Below, piece after piece: positions 1 to 12,569 of a stretch of DNA of 64,000 nucleotides. The position numbers were made by a program, and so were the translations under genes. This DNA comes from Pristionchus mayeri (lineage: Eukaryota; Nematoda; Chromadorea; Rhabditida; Neodiplogasteridae). The notes beneath the pieces are model-generated. The model saw nothing but the letters and a program-made list of their open reading frames with translations, was not told the origin of the DNA and ran no database searches. Within the stretch, counting starts at the first letter, position 1. Each line of letters begins with the position of its first letter. The DNA lies in assembly GCA_036245805.1 (NCBI GenBank), contig BTRK01000004.1, positions 4,092,001 to 4,156,000 of the forward strand. The letters are read 5' to 3'.

Positions 1-344
1 GTCACTTGTAGGTCGTTGATGCACTTGGGGTGTCTAGTGATCTGGACGTAAGTGGGGTGCTGTCACTTGTAGGTCGTTGACGCACTTGGGGTGTCTACTG
101 ATCTGGATGGAAGGAGATGGGGGGGGGGTGCAGTCACTTGTAGGTCGTTGACGCACTTGGGGTGTCTACTGATCTGGATGCTGTTACTTTTGGATCGTTG
201 ACGCATTTGGGGTGTCTACTGAACTGGATGGAGATGGGGTACTGCCACTTGTAGGTCGTTGACGCACTTGGGGTGTCTACTGATCTGGATGGAAGGAGAT
301 GGGGGGGGGGGGTGCAGTCACTTGTAGGTCGTTGACGCATTTGG

Positions 345-3300
345 GGTGTCTACTGAACTGGATGGAGATGGGGTGCTGCCACTTGTAGGTCGTTGACGCA
401 CTTGGGTTGTCTACTGATCTGGACGTAGATTGGGGTGCTGTTACTTTTGGATCGTTGGTGCACTTGAGGTGTCTAGTGATCTGGACGTAGGTGGGGTGCT
501 GTCACTTGTAGGTCGTTGACGCACTTGGGGTGTCTACTGATCTGGATGGAAGGAGATGGGGGGGGGGGGGGGGTGCAGTCACTTGTAGGTCGTTGACGCA
601 CTTGGGGTGTCTACTGATCTGGATGCTGTTACTTTTGGATCGTTGACGCATTTGGGGTGTCTACTGAACTGGATGGAGATGGGGTGCTGCCACTTGTAGG
701 TCGTTGACGCACTTGGGGTGTATAGTGATCTGGACGTAGGTGGGGTGCTGTCACTTGTAGGTCGTTGAAGCACTTGGGGTGTCTACTGATCTGGAAGGAG
801 ATGGGGGTGCAGTCACTTGTAGGTCGTTGACGCACTTGGGGTGTCTACTGATCTGGAAGGAGATGGGGGGTGCAGTCACTTGTAGGTCGTTGACGCACTT
901 GGGTTGTCTACTGATCTGGACGTAGATTGGGGTGCTGTTACTTTTGGATCGTTGGTGCACTTGAGGTGTCTACTGATCTAGATGGAGATGGGTTGCTGCC
1001 ACTTGTAGGTCGTTGACGCACTTGGGGTGTCTAGTGATCTGGACGTAGATTGGGGTGCTGTTACTTTTGGATCGTTGGTGCACTTGGGGTGTCTAGTGAT
1101 CTGGACGTAGGTGGGGTGCAGTCACTTGTAGGTCGTTGACGCACTTGGGTTGTCTAGTGATCTGGACGTAGATTGGGGTGCTGTTACTTTTGGATCGTTG
1201 GTGCACTTGAGGTGTCTACTGATCTAGATGGAGATGGGTTGCTGCCACTTGTAGGTCGTTGACGCACTTGGGGTGTCTAGTGATCTGGACGTAGGTGGGG
1301 TGCAGTCACTTGTAGGTCGTTGACGCACTTGGGTTGTCTAGTGATCTGGACGTAGATTGGGGTGCTGTTACTTTTGGATCGTTGGTGCACTTGGGGTGTC
1401 TAGTGATCTAGATGGAGATGGGGTGCAGTCACTTGTAGGTCGTTGACGCACTTGGGTTGTCTAGTGATCTGGACGTAGATTGGGGTGCTGTTACTTTTGG
1501 ATCGTTGGTGCACTTGGGGTGTCTACGAAACTGGAAGGGGATGGGGGGTGCAGTCACTTGTAGGTCGTTGACGCACTTGGGGTGTCTAGTGATCTGGACG
1601 TAGGTGGGGTGCAGTCACATTTAGGTCGTTGACGCACTTGGGGTGTCTACTGAACTGGATGGAGATGGGGGTGCTGTTACTTTTGGATCGTTGGTGCACT
1701 TGAGGTGTCTACTGATCTAGATGGAGATGGGGTGCTGCCACTTGTAGGTCGTTGACGCACTTGGGGTGTCTACTGATCTGGATGGAAGGAGATGGGGGGG
1801 GGGGGTGCAGTCACTTGTAGGTCGTTGACGCACTTGGGGTGTCTACTGATCTGGATGCTGTTACTTTTGGATCGTTGACGCATTTGGGGTGTCTACTGAA
1901 CTGGATGGAGATGGGGTGCTGCCACTTGTAGGTCGTTGACGCACTTGGGTTGTCTACTGATCTGGACGTAGATTGGGGTGCTGTTACTTTTGGATCGTTG
2001 GTGCACTTGAGGTGTCTAGTGATCTGGACGTAGGTGGGGTGCTGTCACTTGTAGGTCGTTGACGCACTTGGGGTGTCTACTGATCTGGATGGAAGGAGAT
2101 GGGGGGGGGGGGGTGCAGTCACTTGTAGGTCGTTGACGCACTTGGGGTGTCTACTGATCTGGATGCTGTTACTTTTGGATCGTTGACGCATTTGGGGTGT
2201 CTACTGAACTGGATGGAGATGGGGTGCTGCCACTTGTAGGTCGTTGACGCACTTGGGGTGTATAGTGATCTGGACGTAGGTGGGGTGCTGTCACTTGTAG
2301 GTCGTTGAAGCACTTGGGGTGTCTACTGATCTGGAAGGAGATGGGGGTGCAGTCACTTGTAGGTCGTTGACGCACTTGGGGTGTCTACTGATCTGGAAGG
2401 AGATGGGGGGTGCAGTCACTTGTAGGTCGTTGACGCACTTGGGTTGTCTACTGATCTGGACGTAGATTGGGGTGCTGTTACTTTTGGATCGTTGGTGCAC
2501 TTGAGGTGTCTACTGATCTAGATGGAGATGGGTTGCTGCCACTTGTAGGTCGTTGACGCACTTGGGGTGTCTAGTGATCTGGACGTAGATTGGGGTGCTG
2601 TTACTTTTGGATCGTTGGTGCACTTGGGGTGTCTAGTGATCTGGACGTAGGTGGGGTGCAGTCACTTGTAGGTCGTTGACGCACTTGGGTTGTCTAGTGA
2701 TCTGGACGTAGATTGGGGTGCTGTTACTTTTGGATCGTTGGTGCACTTGAGGTGTCTACTGATCTAGATGGAGATGGGTTGCTGCCACTTGTAGGTCGTT
2801 GACGCACTTGGGGTGTCTAGTGATCTGGACGTAGGTGGGGTGCAGTCACTTGTAGGTCGTTGACGCACTTGGGTTGTCTAGTGATCTGGACGTAGATTGG
2901 GGTGCTGTTACTTTTGGATCGTTGGTGCACTTGGGGTGTCTAGTGATCTAGATGGAGATGGGGTGCAGTCACTTGTAGGTCGTTGACGCACTTGGGTTGT
3001 CTAGTGATCTGGACGTAGATTGGGGTGCTGTTACTTTTGGATCGTTGGTGCACTTGGGGTGTCTACGAAACTGGAAGGGGATGGGGGGTGCAGTCACTTG
3101 TAGGTCGTTGACGCACTTGGGGTGTCTAGTGATCTGGACGTAGGTGGGGTGCAGTCACATTTAGGTCGTTGACGCACTTGGGGTGTCTACTGAACTGGAT
3201 GGAGATGGGGGTGCTGTTACTTTTGGATCGTTGGTGCACTTGAGGTGTCTACTGATCTAGATGGAGATGGGGTGCTGCCACTTGTAGGTCGTTGACGCAC

Positions 3301-3473
3301 TTGGGGTGTCTACTGATCTGGATGGAAGGAGATGGGGGGGGGGGGTGCAGTCACTTGTAGGTCGTTGACGCACTTGGGGTGTCTACTGATCTGGATGCTG
3401 TTACTTTTGGATCGTTGACGCATTTGGGGTGTCTACTGAACTGGATGGAGATGGGGTGCTGCCACTTGTAGGT
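345..3473. repeat. Higher-order repeat, 1,540 bp x 2
   Basis: Two successive blocks (about 345-1,884 and 1,885-3,473) carry the same order of monomer variants with an offset of 1,540 bp. They share rare variants such as GTGTATAGTG (720 and 2,260) and a CACATTTAGG monomer (1,616 and 3,156). The match breaks near 3,474, where GGTGGTTGAC replaces GGTCGTTGAC. Confidence 0.85.
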
Positions 3474-6400
3474 GGTTGACGCACTTGGGGTGTCTACTGA
3501 ACTGGAAGGGGATGGGGGGTGCAGTCACTTGTAGGTCGTTGACGCACTTGGGGTGTATAGTGATCTGGACGTAGGTGGGGTGCTGTCACTTGTAGGTCGT
3601 TGAAGCACTTGGGGTGTCTACTGATCTGGAAGGAGATGGGGGGTGCAGTCACTTGTAGGTCGTTGACGCACTTGGGGTGTCTACTGATCTGGAAGGAGAT
3701 GGGGGGTGCAGTCACTTGTAGGTCGTTGACGCACTTGGGGTGTCTACTGAACTGGAAGGGGATGGGGGGGTGCAGTCACTTGTAGGTCGTTGACGCACTT
3801 GGGTTGTCTACTGATCTGGACGTAGATTGGGGTGCTGTTACTTTTGGATCGTTGGTGCACTTGAGGTGTCTACTGATCTAGATGGAGATGGGTTGCTGCC
3901 ACTTGTAGGTCGTTGACGCACTTGGGGTGTCTAGTGATCTGGACGTAGATTGGGGTGCTGTTACTTTTGGATCGTTGGTGCACTTGAGGTGTCTACTGAT
4001 CTAGATGGAGATGGGTTGCTGCCACTTGTAGGTCGTTGACGCACTTGGGGTGTCTAGTGATCTGGACGTGGATTGGGGTGCTGTTACTTTTGGATCGTTG
4101 GTGCACTTGGGGTGTCTAGTGATCTGGACGTAGGTGGGGTGCAGTCACTTGTAGGTCGTTGACGCACTTGGGTTGTCTTGTGATCTGGACGTAGATTGGG
4201 GTGCTGTTACTTTTGGATCGTTGGTGCACTTGGGGTGTCTAGTGATCTGGACGTAGGTGGGGTGCTGTCACTTGTAGGTCGTTGACGCACTTGGGGTGTC
4301 TACTGATCTGGACGTAGATTGGGGTGCTGTTACTTTTGGATCGTTGGTGCACTTGGGGTGTCTAGTGATCTGGACGTAGGTGGGGTGCAGTCACTTGTAG
4401 GTCGTTGACGCACTTGGGGTGTCTAGTGATCTGGACGTAGATTGGGGTGCTGTTACTTTTGGATCGTTGGTGCACTTGGGGTGTCTAGTGATCTGGACGT
4501 AGGTGGGGTGCAGTCACTTGTAGGTCGTTGACGCACTTGGGTTGTCTAGTGATCTGGACGTAGATTGGGGTGCTGTTACTTTTGGATCGTTGGTGCACTT
4601 GAGGTGTCTACTGATCTAGATGGAGATGGGTTGCTGCCACTTGTAGGTCGTTGACGCACTTGGGGTGTCTAGTGATCTGGACGTAGGTGGGGTGCAGTCA
4701 CTTGTAGGTCGTTGACGCACTTGGGTTGTCTAGTGATCTGGACGTAGATTGGGGTGCTGTTACTTTTGGATCGTTGGTGCACTTGGGGTGTCTAGTGATC
4801 TAGATGGAGATGGGGTGCTGCCACTTGTAGGTCGTTGACGCACTTGGGGTGTCTAGTGATCTGGACGTAGGTGGGGTGCAGTCACATTTAGGTCGTTGAC
4901 GCACTTGGGGTGTCTACTGAACTGGAAGGGGATGGGGGGTGCAGTCACTTGTAGGTCGTTGACGCACTTGGGGTGTCTAGTGATCTGGACGTAGGTGGGG
5001 TGCAGTCACATTTAGGTCGTTGACGCACTTGGGGTGTCTACTGAACTGGATGGAGATGGGGGTGCTGTTACTTTTGGATCGTTGGTGCACTTGAGGTGTC
5101 TACTGATCTAGATGGAGATGGGGTGCTGCCACTTGTAGGTCGTTGACGCACTTGGGGTGTCTACTGATCTGGATGGAAGGAGATGGGGGGGGGGGTGCAG
5201 TCACTTGTAGGTCGTTGACGCACTTGGGGTGTCTACTGATCTGGATGCTGTTACTTTTGGATCGTTGGTGCGCTTGAGGTGTCTACTGTTCTAGATGGAG
5301 ATGGGTTGCTGCCACTTGTAGGTCGTTGACGCACTTGGGGTGTCTAGTGATCTGGACGTAGATTGGGGTGCTGTTACTTTTGGATCGTTGGTGCACTTGG
5401 GGTGTCTAGTGATCTGGACGTAGGTGGGGTGCAGTCACATTTAGGTCGTTGACGCACTTGGGGTGTCTAGTGATCTGGACGTAGGTGGGGTGCTGTCACT
5501 TGTAGGTCGTTGACGCACTTGGGGTGTCTAGTGATCTGGACGTAGGTGGGGTGCAGTCACTTGTAGGTCGTTGACGCACTTGGGGTGTCTACTGATCTGG
5601 ACGTAGATTGGGGTGCTGTTACTTTTGGATCGTTGGTGCACTTGGGGTGTCTAGTGATCTGGACGTAGGTGGGGTGCTGTCACTTGTAGGTCGTTGAAGC
5701 ACTTGGGGTGTCTACTGATCTGGAAGGAGATGGGGGGTGCAGTCACTTGTAGGTCGTTGATGCACTTGGGGTGTCTAGTGATCTGGACTTAGGTGGGGTG
5801 CTGTCACTTGTAGGTCGTTGACGCACTTGGGGTGTCTACTGATCTGGATGGAAGGAGATGGGGGGGGGGGTGCAGTCACTTGTAGGTCGTTGACGCACTT
5901 GGGGTGTCTACTGATCTGGATGCTGTTACTTTTGGATCGTTGACGCATTTGGGGTGTCTACTGAACTGGATGGAGATGGGGTGCTGCCACTTGTAGGTGG
6001 TTGACGCACTTGGGGTGTCTACTGAACTGGAAGGGGATGGGGGGTGCAGTCACTTGTAGGTCGTTGAAGCACTTGGGGTGTCTACTGATCTGGAAGGAGA
6101 TGGGGGGTGCAGTCACTTGTAGGTCGTTGACGCACTTGGGGTGTCTACTGATCTGGAAGGAGATGGGGGGTGCAGTCACTTGTAGGTCGTTGACGCACTT
6201 GGGTTGTCTACTGATCTGGACGTAGATTGGGGTGCTGTTACTTTTGGATCGTTGGTGCACTTGAGGTGTCTACTGTTCTAGATGGAGATGGGTTGCTGCC
6301 ACTTGTAGGTCGTTGACGCACTTGGGGTGTCTAGTGATCTGGACGTAGATTGGGGTGCTGTTACTTTTGGATCGTTGGTGCACTTGGGGTGTCTAGTGAT

Positions 6401-7284
6401 CTGGACGTAGGTGGGGTGCAGTCACTTGTAGGTCGTTGACGCACTTGGGTTGTCTTGTGATCTGGACGTAGATTGGGGTGCTGTTACTTTTGGATCGTTG
6501 GTGCACTTGGGGTGTCTAGTGATCTGGACGTAGGTGGGGTGCTGTCACTTGTAGGTCGTTGACGCACTTGGGGTGTCTACTGATCTGGACGTAGATTGGG
6601 GTGCTGTTACTTTTGGATCGTTGGTGCACTTGGGGTGTCTAGTGATCTGGACGTAGGTGGGGTGCAGTCACTTGTAGGTCGTTGACGCACTTGGGGTGTC
6701 TACTGATCTGGACGTAGATTGGGGTGCTGTTACTTTTGGATCGTTGGTGCACTTGGGGTGTCTACGGAACTGGAAGGGGATGGGGGGTGCAGTCACTTGT
6801 AGGTCGTTGACGCACTTGGGGTGTCTAGTGATCTGGACGTAGGTGGGGTGCAGTCACATTTAGGTCGTTGACGCACTTGGGGTGTCTACTGAACTGGATG
6901 GAGATGGGGGTGCTTTTACTTTTGGATCGTTGGTGCACTTGAGGTGTCTACTGATCTAGATGGAGATGGGGTGCTGCCACTTGTAGGTCGTTGACGCACT
7001 TGGGGTGTCTACTGATCTGGATGGAAGGAGATGGGGGGGGGGGTGCAGTCACTTGTAGGTCGTTGACGCACTTGGGGTGTCTACTGATCTGGATGCTGTT
7101 ACTTTTGGATCGTTGACGCATTTGGGGTGTCTACTGAACTGGATGGAGATGGGGTGCTGCCACTTGTAGGTGGTTGACGCACTTGGGGTGTCTACTGAAC
7201 TGGAAGGGGATGGGGGGTGCAGTCACTTGTAGGTCGTTGACGCACTTGGGGTGTATAGTGATCTGGACGTAGGTGGGGTGCTGT

Positions 7285-10200
7285 CACTTGTAGGTCGTTG
7301 ACGCACTTGGGGTGTCTACTGATCTGGAAGGAGATGGGGGGTGCAGTCACTTGTAGGTCGTTGACGCACTTGGGTTGTCTACTGATCTGGACGTAGATTG
7401 GGGTGCTGTTACTTTTGGATCGTTGGTGCACTTGAGGTGTCTACTGTTCTAGATGGAGATGGGTTGCTGCCACTTGTAGGTCGTTGACGCACTTGGGGTG
7501 TCTACTGATCTGGACGTAGATTGGGGTGCTGTTACTTTTGGATCGTTGGTGCACTTGGGGTGTCTAGTGATCTGGACGTAAGTGGGGTGCTGTCACTTGT
7601 AGGTCGTTGACGCACTTGGGGTGTCTACTGATCTGGATGGAAGGAGATGGGGGGGGGGGGGGTGCAGTCACTTGTAGGTCGTTGACGCACTTGGGGTGTC
7701 TACTGATCTGGATGCTGTTACTTTTGGATCGTTGACGCATTTGGGGTGTCTACTGAACTGGATGGAGATGGGGTGCTGCCACTTGTAGGTGGTTGACGCA
7801 CTTGGGGTGTCTACTGAACTGGAAGGGGATGGGGGGTGCAGTCACTTGTAGGTCGTTGATGCACTTGGGGTGTCTAGTGATCTGGACGTAAGTGGGGTGC
7901 TGTCACTTGTAGGTCGTTGACGCACTTGGGGTGTCTACTGATCTGGATGGAAGGAGATGGGGGGGGGGGGGTGCAGTCACTTGTAGGTCGTTGACGCACT
8001 TGGGGTGTCTACTGATCTGGATGCTGTTACTTTTGGATCGTTGACGCATTTGGGGTGTCTACTGAACTGGATGGAGATGGGGTGCTGCCACTTGTAGGTG
8101 GTTGACGCACTTGGGGTGTCTACTGAACTGGAAGGGGATGGGGGGTGCAGTCACTTGTAGGTCGTTGACGCACTTGGGGTGTATAGTGATCTGGACGTAG
8201 GTGGGGTGCTGTCACTTGTAGGTCGTTGAAGCACTTGGGGTGTCTACTGATCTGGAAGGAGATGGGGGGTGCAGTCACTTGTAGGTCGTTGATGCACTTG
8301 GGGTGTCTAGTGATCTGGACGTAGGTGGGGTGCTGTCACTTGTAGGTCGTTGACGCACTTGGGGTGTCTACTGATCTGGATGGAAGGAGATGGGGGGGGG
8401 GTGCAGTCACTTGTAGGTCGTTGACGCACTTGGGGTGTCTACTGATCTGGATGCTGTTACTTTTGGATCGTTGACGCATTTGGGGTGTCTACTGAACTGG
8501 ATGGAGATGGGGTGCTGCCACTTGTAGGTGGTTGACGCACTTGGGGTGTCTACTGAACTGGAAGGGGATGGGGGGTGCAGTCACTTGTAGGTCGTTGACG
8601 CACTTGGGGTGTATAGTGATCTGGACGTAGGTGGGGTGCTGTCACTTGTAGGTCGTTGAAGCACTTGGGGTGTCTACTGATCTGGAAGGAGATGGGGGTG
8701 CAGTCACTTGTAGGTCGTTGACGCACTTGGGGTGTCTACTGATCTGGAAGGAGATGGGGGGTGCAGTCACTTGTAGGTCGTTGACGCACTTGGGTTGTCT
8801 ACTGATCTGGACGTAGATTGGGGTGCTGTTACTTTTGGATCGTTGGTGCACTTGAGGTGTCTACTGATCTAGATGGAGATGGGTTGCTGCCACTTGTAGG
8901 TCGTTGACGCACTTGGGGTGTCTAGTGATCTGGACGTAGATTGGGGTGCTGTTACTTTTGGATCGTTGGTGCACTTGGGGTGTCTAGTGATCTGGACGTA
9001 GGTGGGGTGCAGTCACTTGTAGGTCGTTGACGCACTTGGGTTGTCTTGTGATCTGGACGTAGATTGGGGTGCTGTTACTTTTGGATCGTTGGTGCACTTG
9101 GGGTGTCTAGTGATCTGGACGTAGGTGGGGTGCTGTCACTTGTAGGTCGTTGACGCACTTGGGGTGTCTACTGATCTGGACGTAGATTGGGGTGCTGTTA
9201 CTTTTGGATCGTTGGTGCACTTGGGGTGTCTAGTGATCTGGACGTAGGTGGGGTGCAGTCACTTGTAGGTCGTTGACGCACTTGGGGTGTCTACTGATCT
9301 GGAAGGAGATGGGGGGTGCAGTCACTTGTAGGTCGTTGACGCACTTGGGTTGTCTACTGATCTGGACGTAGATTGGGGTGCTGTTACTTTTGGATCGTTG
9401 GTGCACTTGAGGTGTCTACTGTTCTAGATGGAGATGGGTTGCTGCCACTTGTAGGTCGTTGACGCACTTGGGGTGTCTACTGATCTGGACGTAGATTGGG
9501 GTGCTGTTACTTTTGGATCGTTGGTGCACTTGGGGTGTCTAGTGATCTGGACGTAAGTGGGGTGCTGTCACTTGTAGGTCGTTGACGCACTTGGGGTGTC
9601 TACTGATCTGGATGGAAGGAGATGGGGGGGGGGGGGGTGCAGTCACTTGTAGGTCGTTGACGCACTTGGGGTGTCTACTGATCTGGATGCTGTTACTTTT
9701 GGATCGTTGACGCATTTGGGGTGTCTACTGAACTGGATGGAGATGGGGTGCTGCCACTTGTAGGTGGTTGACGCACTTGGGGTGTCTACTGAACTGGAAG
9801 GGGATGGGGGGTGCAGTCACTTGTAGGTCGTTGATGCACTTGGGGTGTCTAGTGATCTGGACGTAAGTGGGGTGCTGTCACTTGTAGGTCGTTGACGCAC
9901 TTGGGGTGTCTACTGATCTGGATGGAAGGAGATGGGGGGGGGGGGTGCAGTCACTTGTAGGTCGTTGACGCACTTGGGGTGTCTACTGATCTGGATGCTG
10001 TTACTTTTGGATCGTTGACGCATTTGGGGTGTCTACTGAACTGGATGGAGATGGGGTGCTGCCACTTGTAGGTGGTTGACGCACTTGGGGTGTCTACTGA
10101 ACTGGAAGGGGATGGGGGGTGCAGTCACTTGTAGGTCGTTGACGCACTTGGGGTGTATAGTGATCTGGACGTAGGTGGGGTGCTGTCACTTGTAGGTCGT

Positions 10201-11276
10201 TGAAGCACTTGGGGTGTCTACTGATCTGGAAGGAGATGGGGGGTGCAGTCACTTGTAGGTCGTTGATGCACTTGGGGTGTCTAGTGATCTGGACGTAGGT
10301 GGGGTGCTGTCACTTGTAGGTCGTTGACGCACTTGGGGTGTCTACTGATCTGGATGGAAGGAGATGGGGGGGGGGGTGCAGTCACTTGTAGGTCGTTGAC
10401 GCACTTGGGGTGTCTACTGATCTGGATGCTGTTACTTTTGGATCGTTGACGCATTTGGGGTGTCTACTGAACTGGATGGAGATGGGGTGCTGCCACTTGT
10501 AGGTGGTTGACGCACTTGGGGTGTCTACTGAACTGGAAGGGGATGGGGGGTGCAGTCACTTGTAGGTCGTTGACGCACTTGGGGTGTATAGTGATCTGGA
10601 CGTAGGTGGGGTGCTGTCACTTGTAGGTCGTTGAAGCACTTGGGGTGTCTACTGATCTGGAAGGAGATGGGGGTGCAGTCACTTGTAGGTCGTTGACGCA
10701 CTTGGGGTGTCTACTGATCTGGAAGGAGATGGGGGGTGCAGTCACTTGTAGGTCGTTGACGCACTTGGGTTGTCTACTGATCTGGACGTAGATTGGGGTG
10801 CTGTTACTTTTGGATCGTTGGTGCACTTGAGGTGTCTACTGATCTAGATGGAGATGGGTTGCTGCCACTTGTAGGTCGTTGACGCACTTGGGGTGTCTAG
10901 TGATCTGGACGTAGATTGGGGTGCTGTTACTTTTGGATCGTTGGTGCACTTGGGGTGTCTAGTGATCTGGACGTAGGTGGGGTGCAGTCACTTGTAGGTC
11001 GTTGACGCACTTGGGTTGTCTTGTGATCTGGACGTAGATTGGGGTGCTGTTACTTTTGGATCGTTGGTGCACTTGGGGTGTCTAGTGATCTGGACGTAGG
11101 TGGGGTGCTGTCACTTGTAGGTCGTTGACGCACTTGGGGTGTCTACTGATCTGGACGTAGATTGGGGTGCTGTTACTTTTGGATCGTTGGTGCACTTGGG
11201 GTGTCTAGTGATCTGGACGTAGGTGGGGTGCAGTCACTTGTAGGTCGTTGACGCACTTGGGGTGTCTACTGATCTG
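7285..11276. repeat. Higher-order repeat, 1,975 bp x 2
   Basis: The monomer order of about 7,285-9,260 is repeated at about 9,260-11,276 with an offset of 1,975 bp. The left breakpoint is marked by CTGTCAC against CAGTCAC, and the right one by GGAAGG against GGACGTAG. Poly-G tract lengths differ between the copies while the flanking monomers agree. Confidence 0.82.
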
Positions 11277-12569
11277 GACGTAGATTGGGGTGCTGTTACT
11301 TTTGGATCGTTGGTGCACTTGGGGTGTCTACGGAACTGGAAGGGGATGGGGGGTGCAGTCACTTGTAGGTCGTTGACGCACTTGGGGTGTCTAGTGATCT
11401 GGACGTAGGTGGGGTGCAGTCACATTTAGGTCGTTGACGCACTTGGGGTGTCTACTGAACTGGATGGAGATGGGGGTGCTTTTACTTTTGGATCGTTGGT
11501 GCACTTGAGGTGTCTACTGATCTAGATGGAGATGGGGTGCTGCCACTTGTAGGTCGTTGACGCACTTGGGGTGTCTACTGATCTGGATGGAAGGAGATGG
11601 GGGGGGGGGGGGTGCAGTCACTTGTAGGTCGTTGACGCACTTGGGGTGTCTACTGATCTGGATGCTGTTACTTTTGGATCGTTGACGCATTTGGGGTGTC
11701 TACTGAACTGGATGGAGATGGGGTGCTGCCACTTGTAGGTGGTTGACGCACTTGGGGTGTCTACTGAACTGGAAGGGGATGGGGGGTGCAGTCACTTGTA
11801 GGTCGTTGACGCACTTGGGGTGTATAGTGATCTGGACGTAGGTGGGGTGCTGTCACTTGTAGGTCGTTGAAGCACTTGGGGTGTCTACTGATCTGGAAGG
11901 AGATGGGGGGTGCAGTCACTTGTAGGTCGTTGACGCACTTGGGGTGTCTACTGATCTGGAAGGAGATGGGGGGTGCAGTCACTTGTAGGTCGTTGACGCA
12001 CTTGGGTTGTCTACTGATCTGGACGTAGATTGGGGTGCTGTTACTTTTGGATCGTTGGTGCACTTGGGGTGTATAGTGATCTGGACGTAGGTGGGGTGCT
12101 GTCACTTGTAGGTCGTTGAAGCACTTGGGGTGTCTACTGATCTGGAAGGAGATGGGGGGTGCAGTCACTTGTAGGTCGTTGACGCACTTGGGTTGTCTAC
12201 TGATCTGGACGTAGATTGGGGTGCTGTTACTTTTGGATCGTTGGTGCACTTGAGGTGTCTACTGTTCTAGATGGAGATGGGTTGCTGCCACTTGTAGGTC
12301 GTTGACGCACTTGGGGTGTCTAGTGATCTGGACGTAGATTGGGGTGCTGTTACTTTTGGATCGTTGGTGCACTTGGGGTGTCTAGTGATCTGGACGTAGG
12401 TGGGGTGCAGTCACTTGTAGGTCGTTGACGCACTTGGGGTGTCTACTGATCTGGACGTAGATTGGGGTGCTGTTACTTTTGGATCGTTGGTGCACTTGGG
12501 GTGTCTAGTGATCTGGAAGGAGATGGGGGGTGCAGTCACTTGTAGGTCGTTGACGCACTTGGGTTGTCT

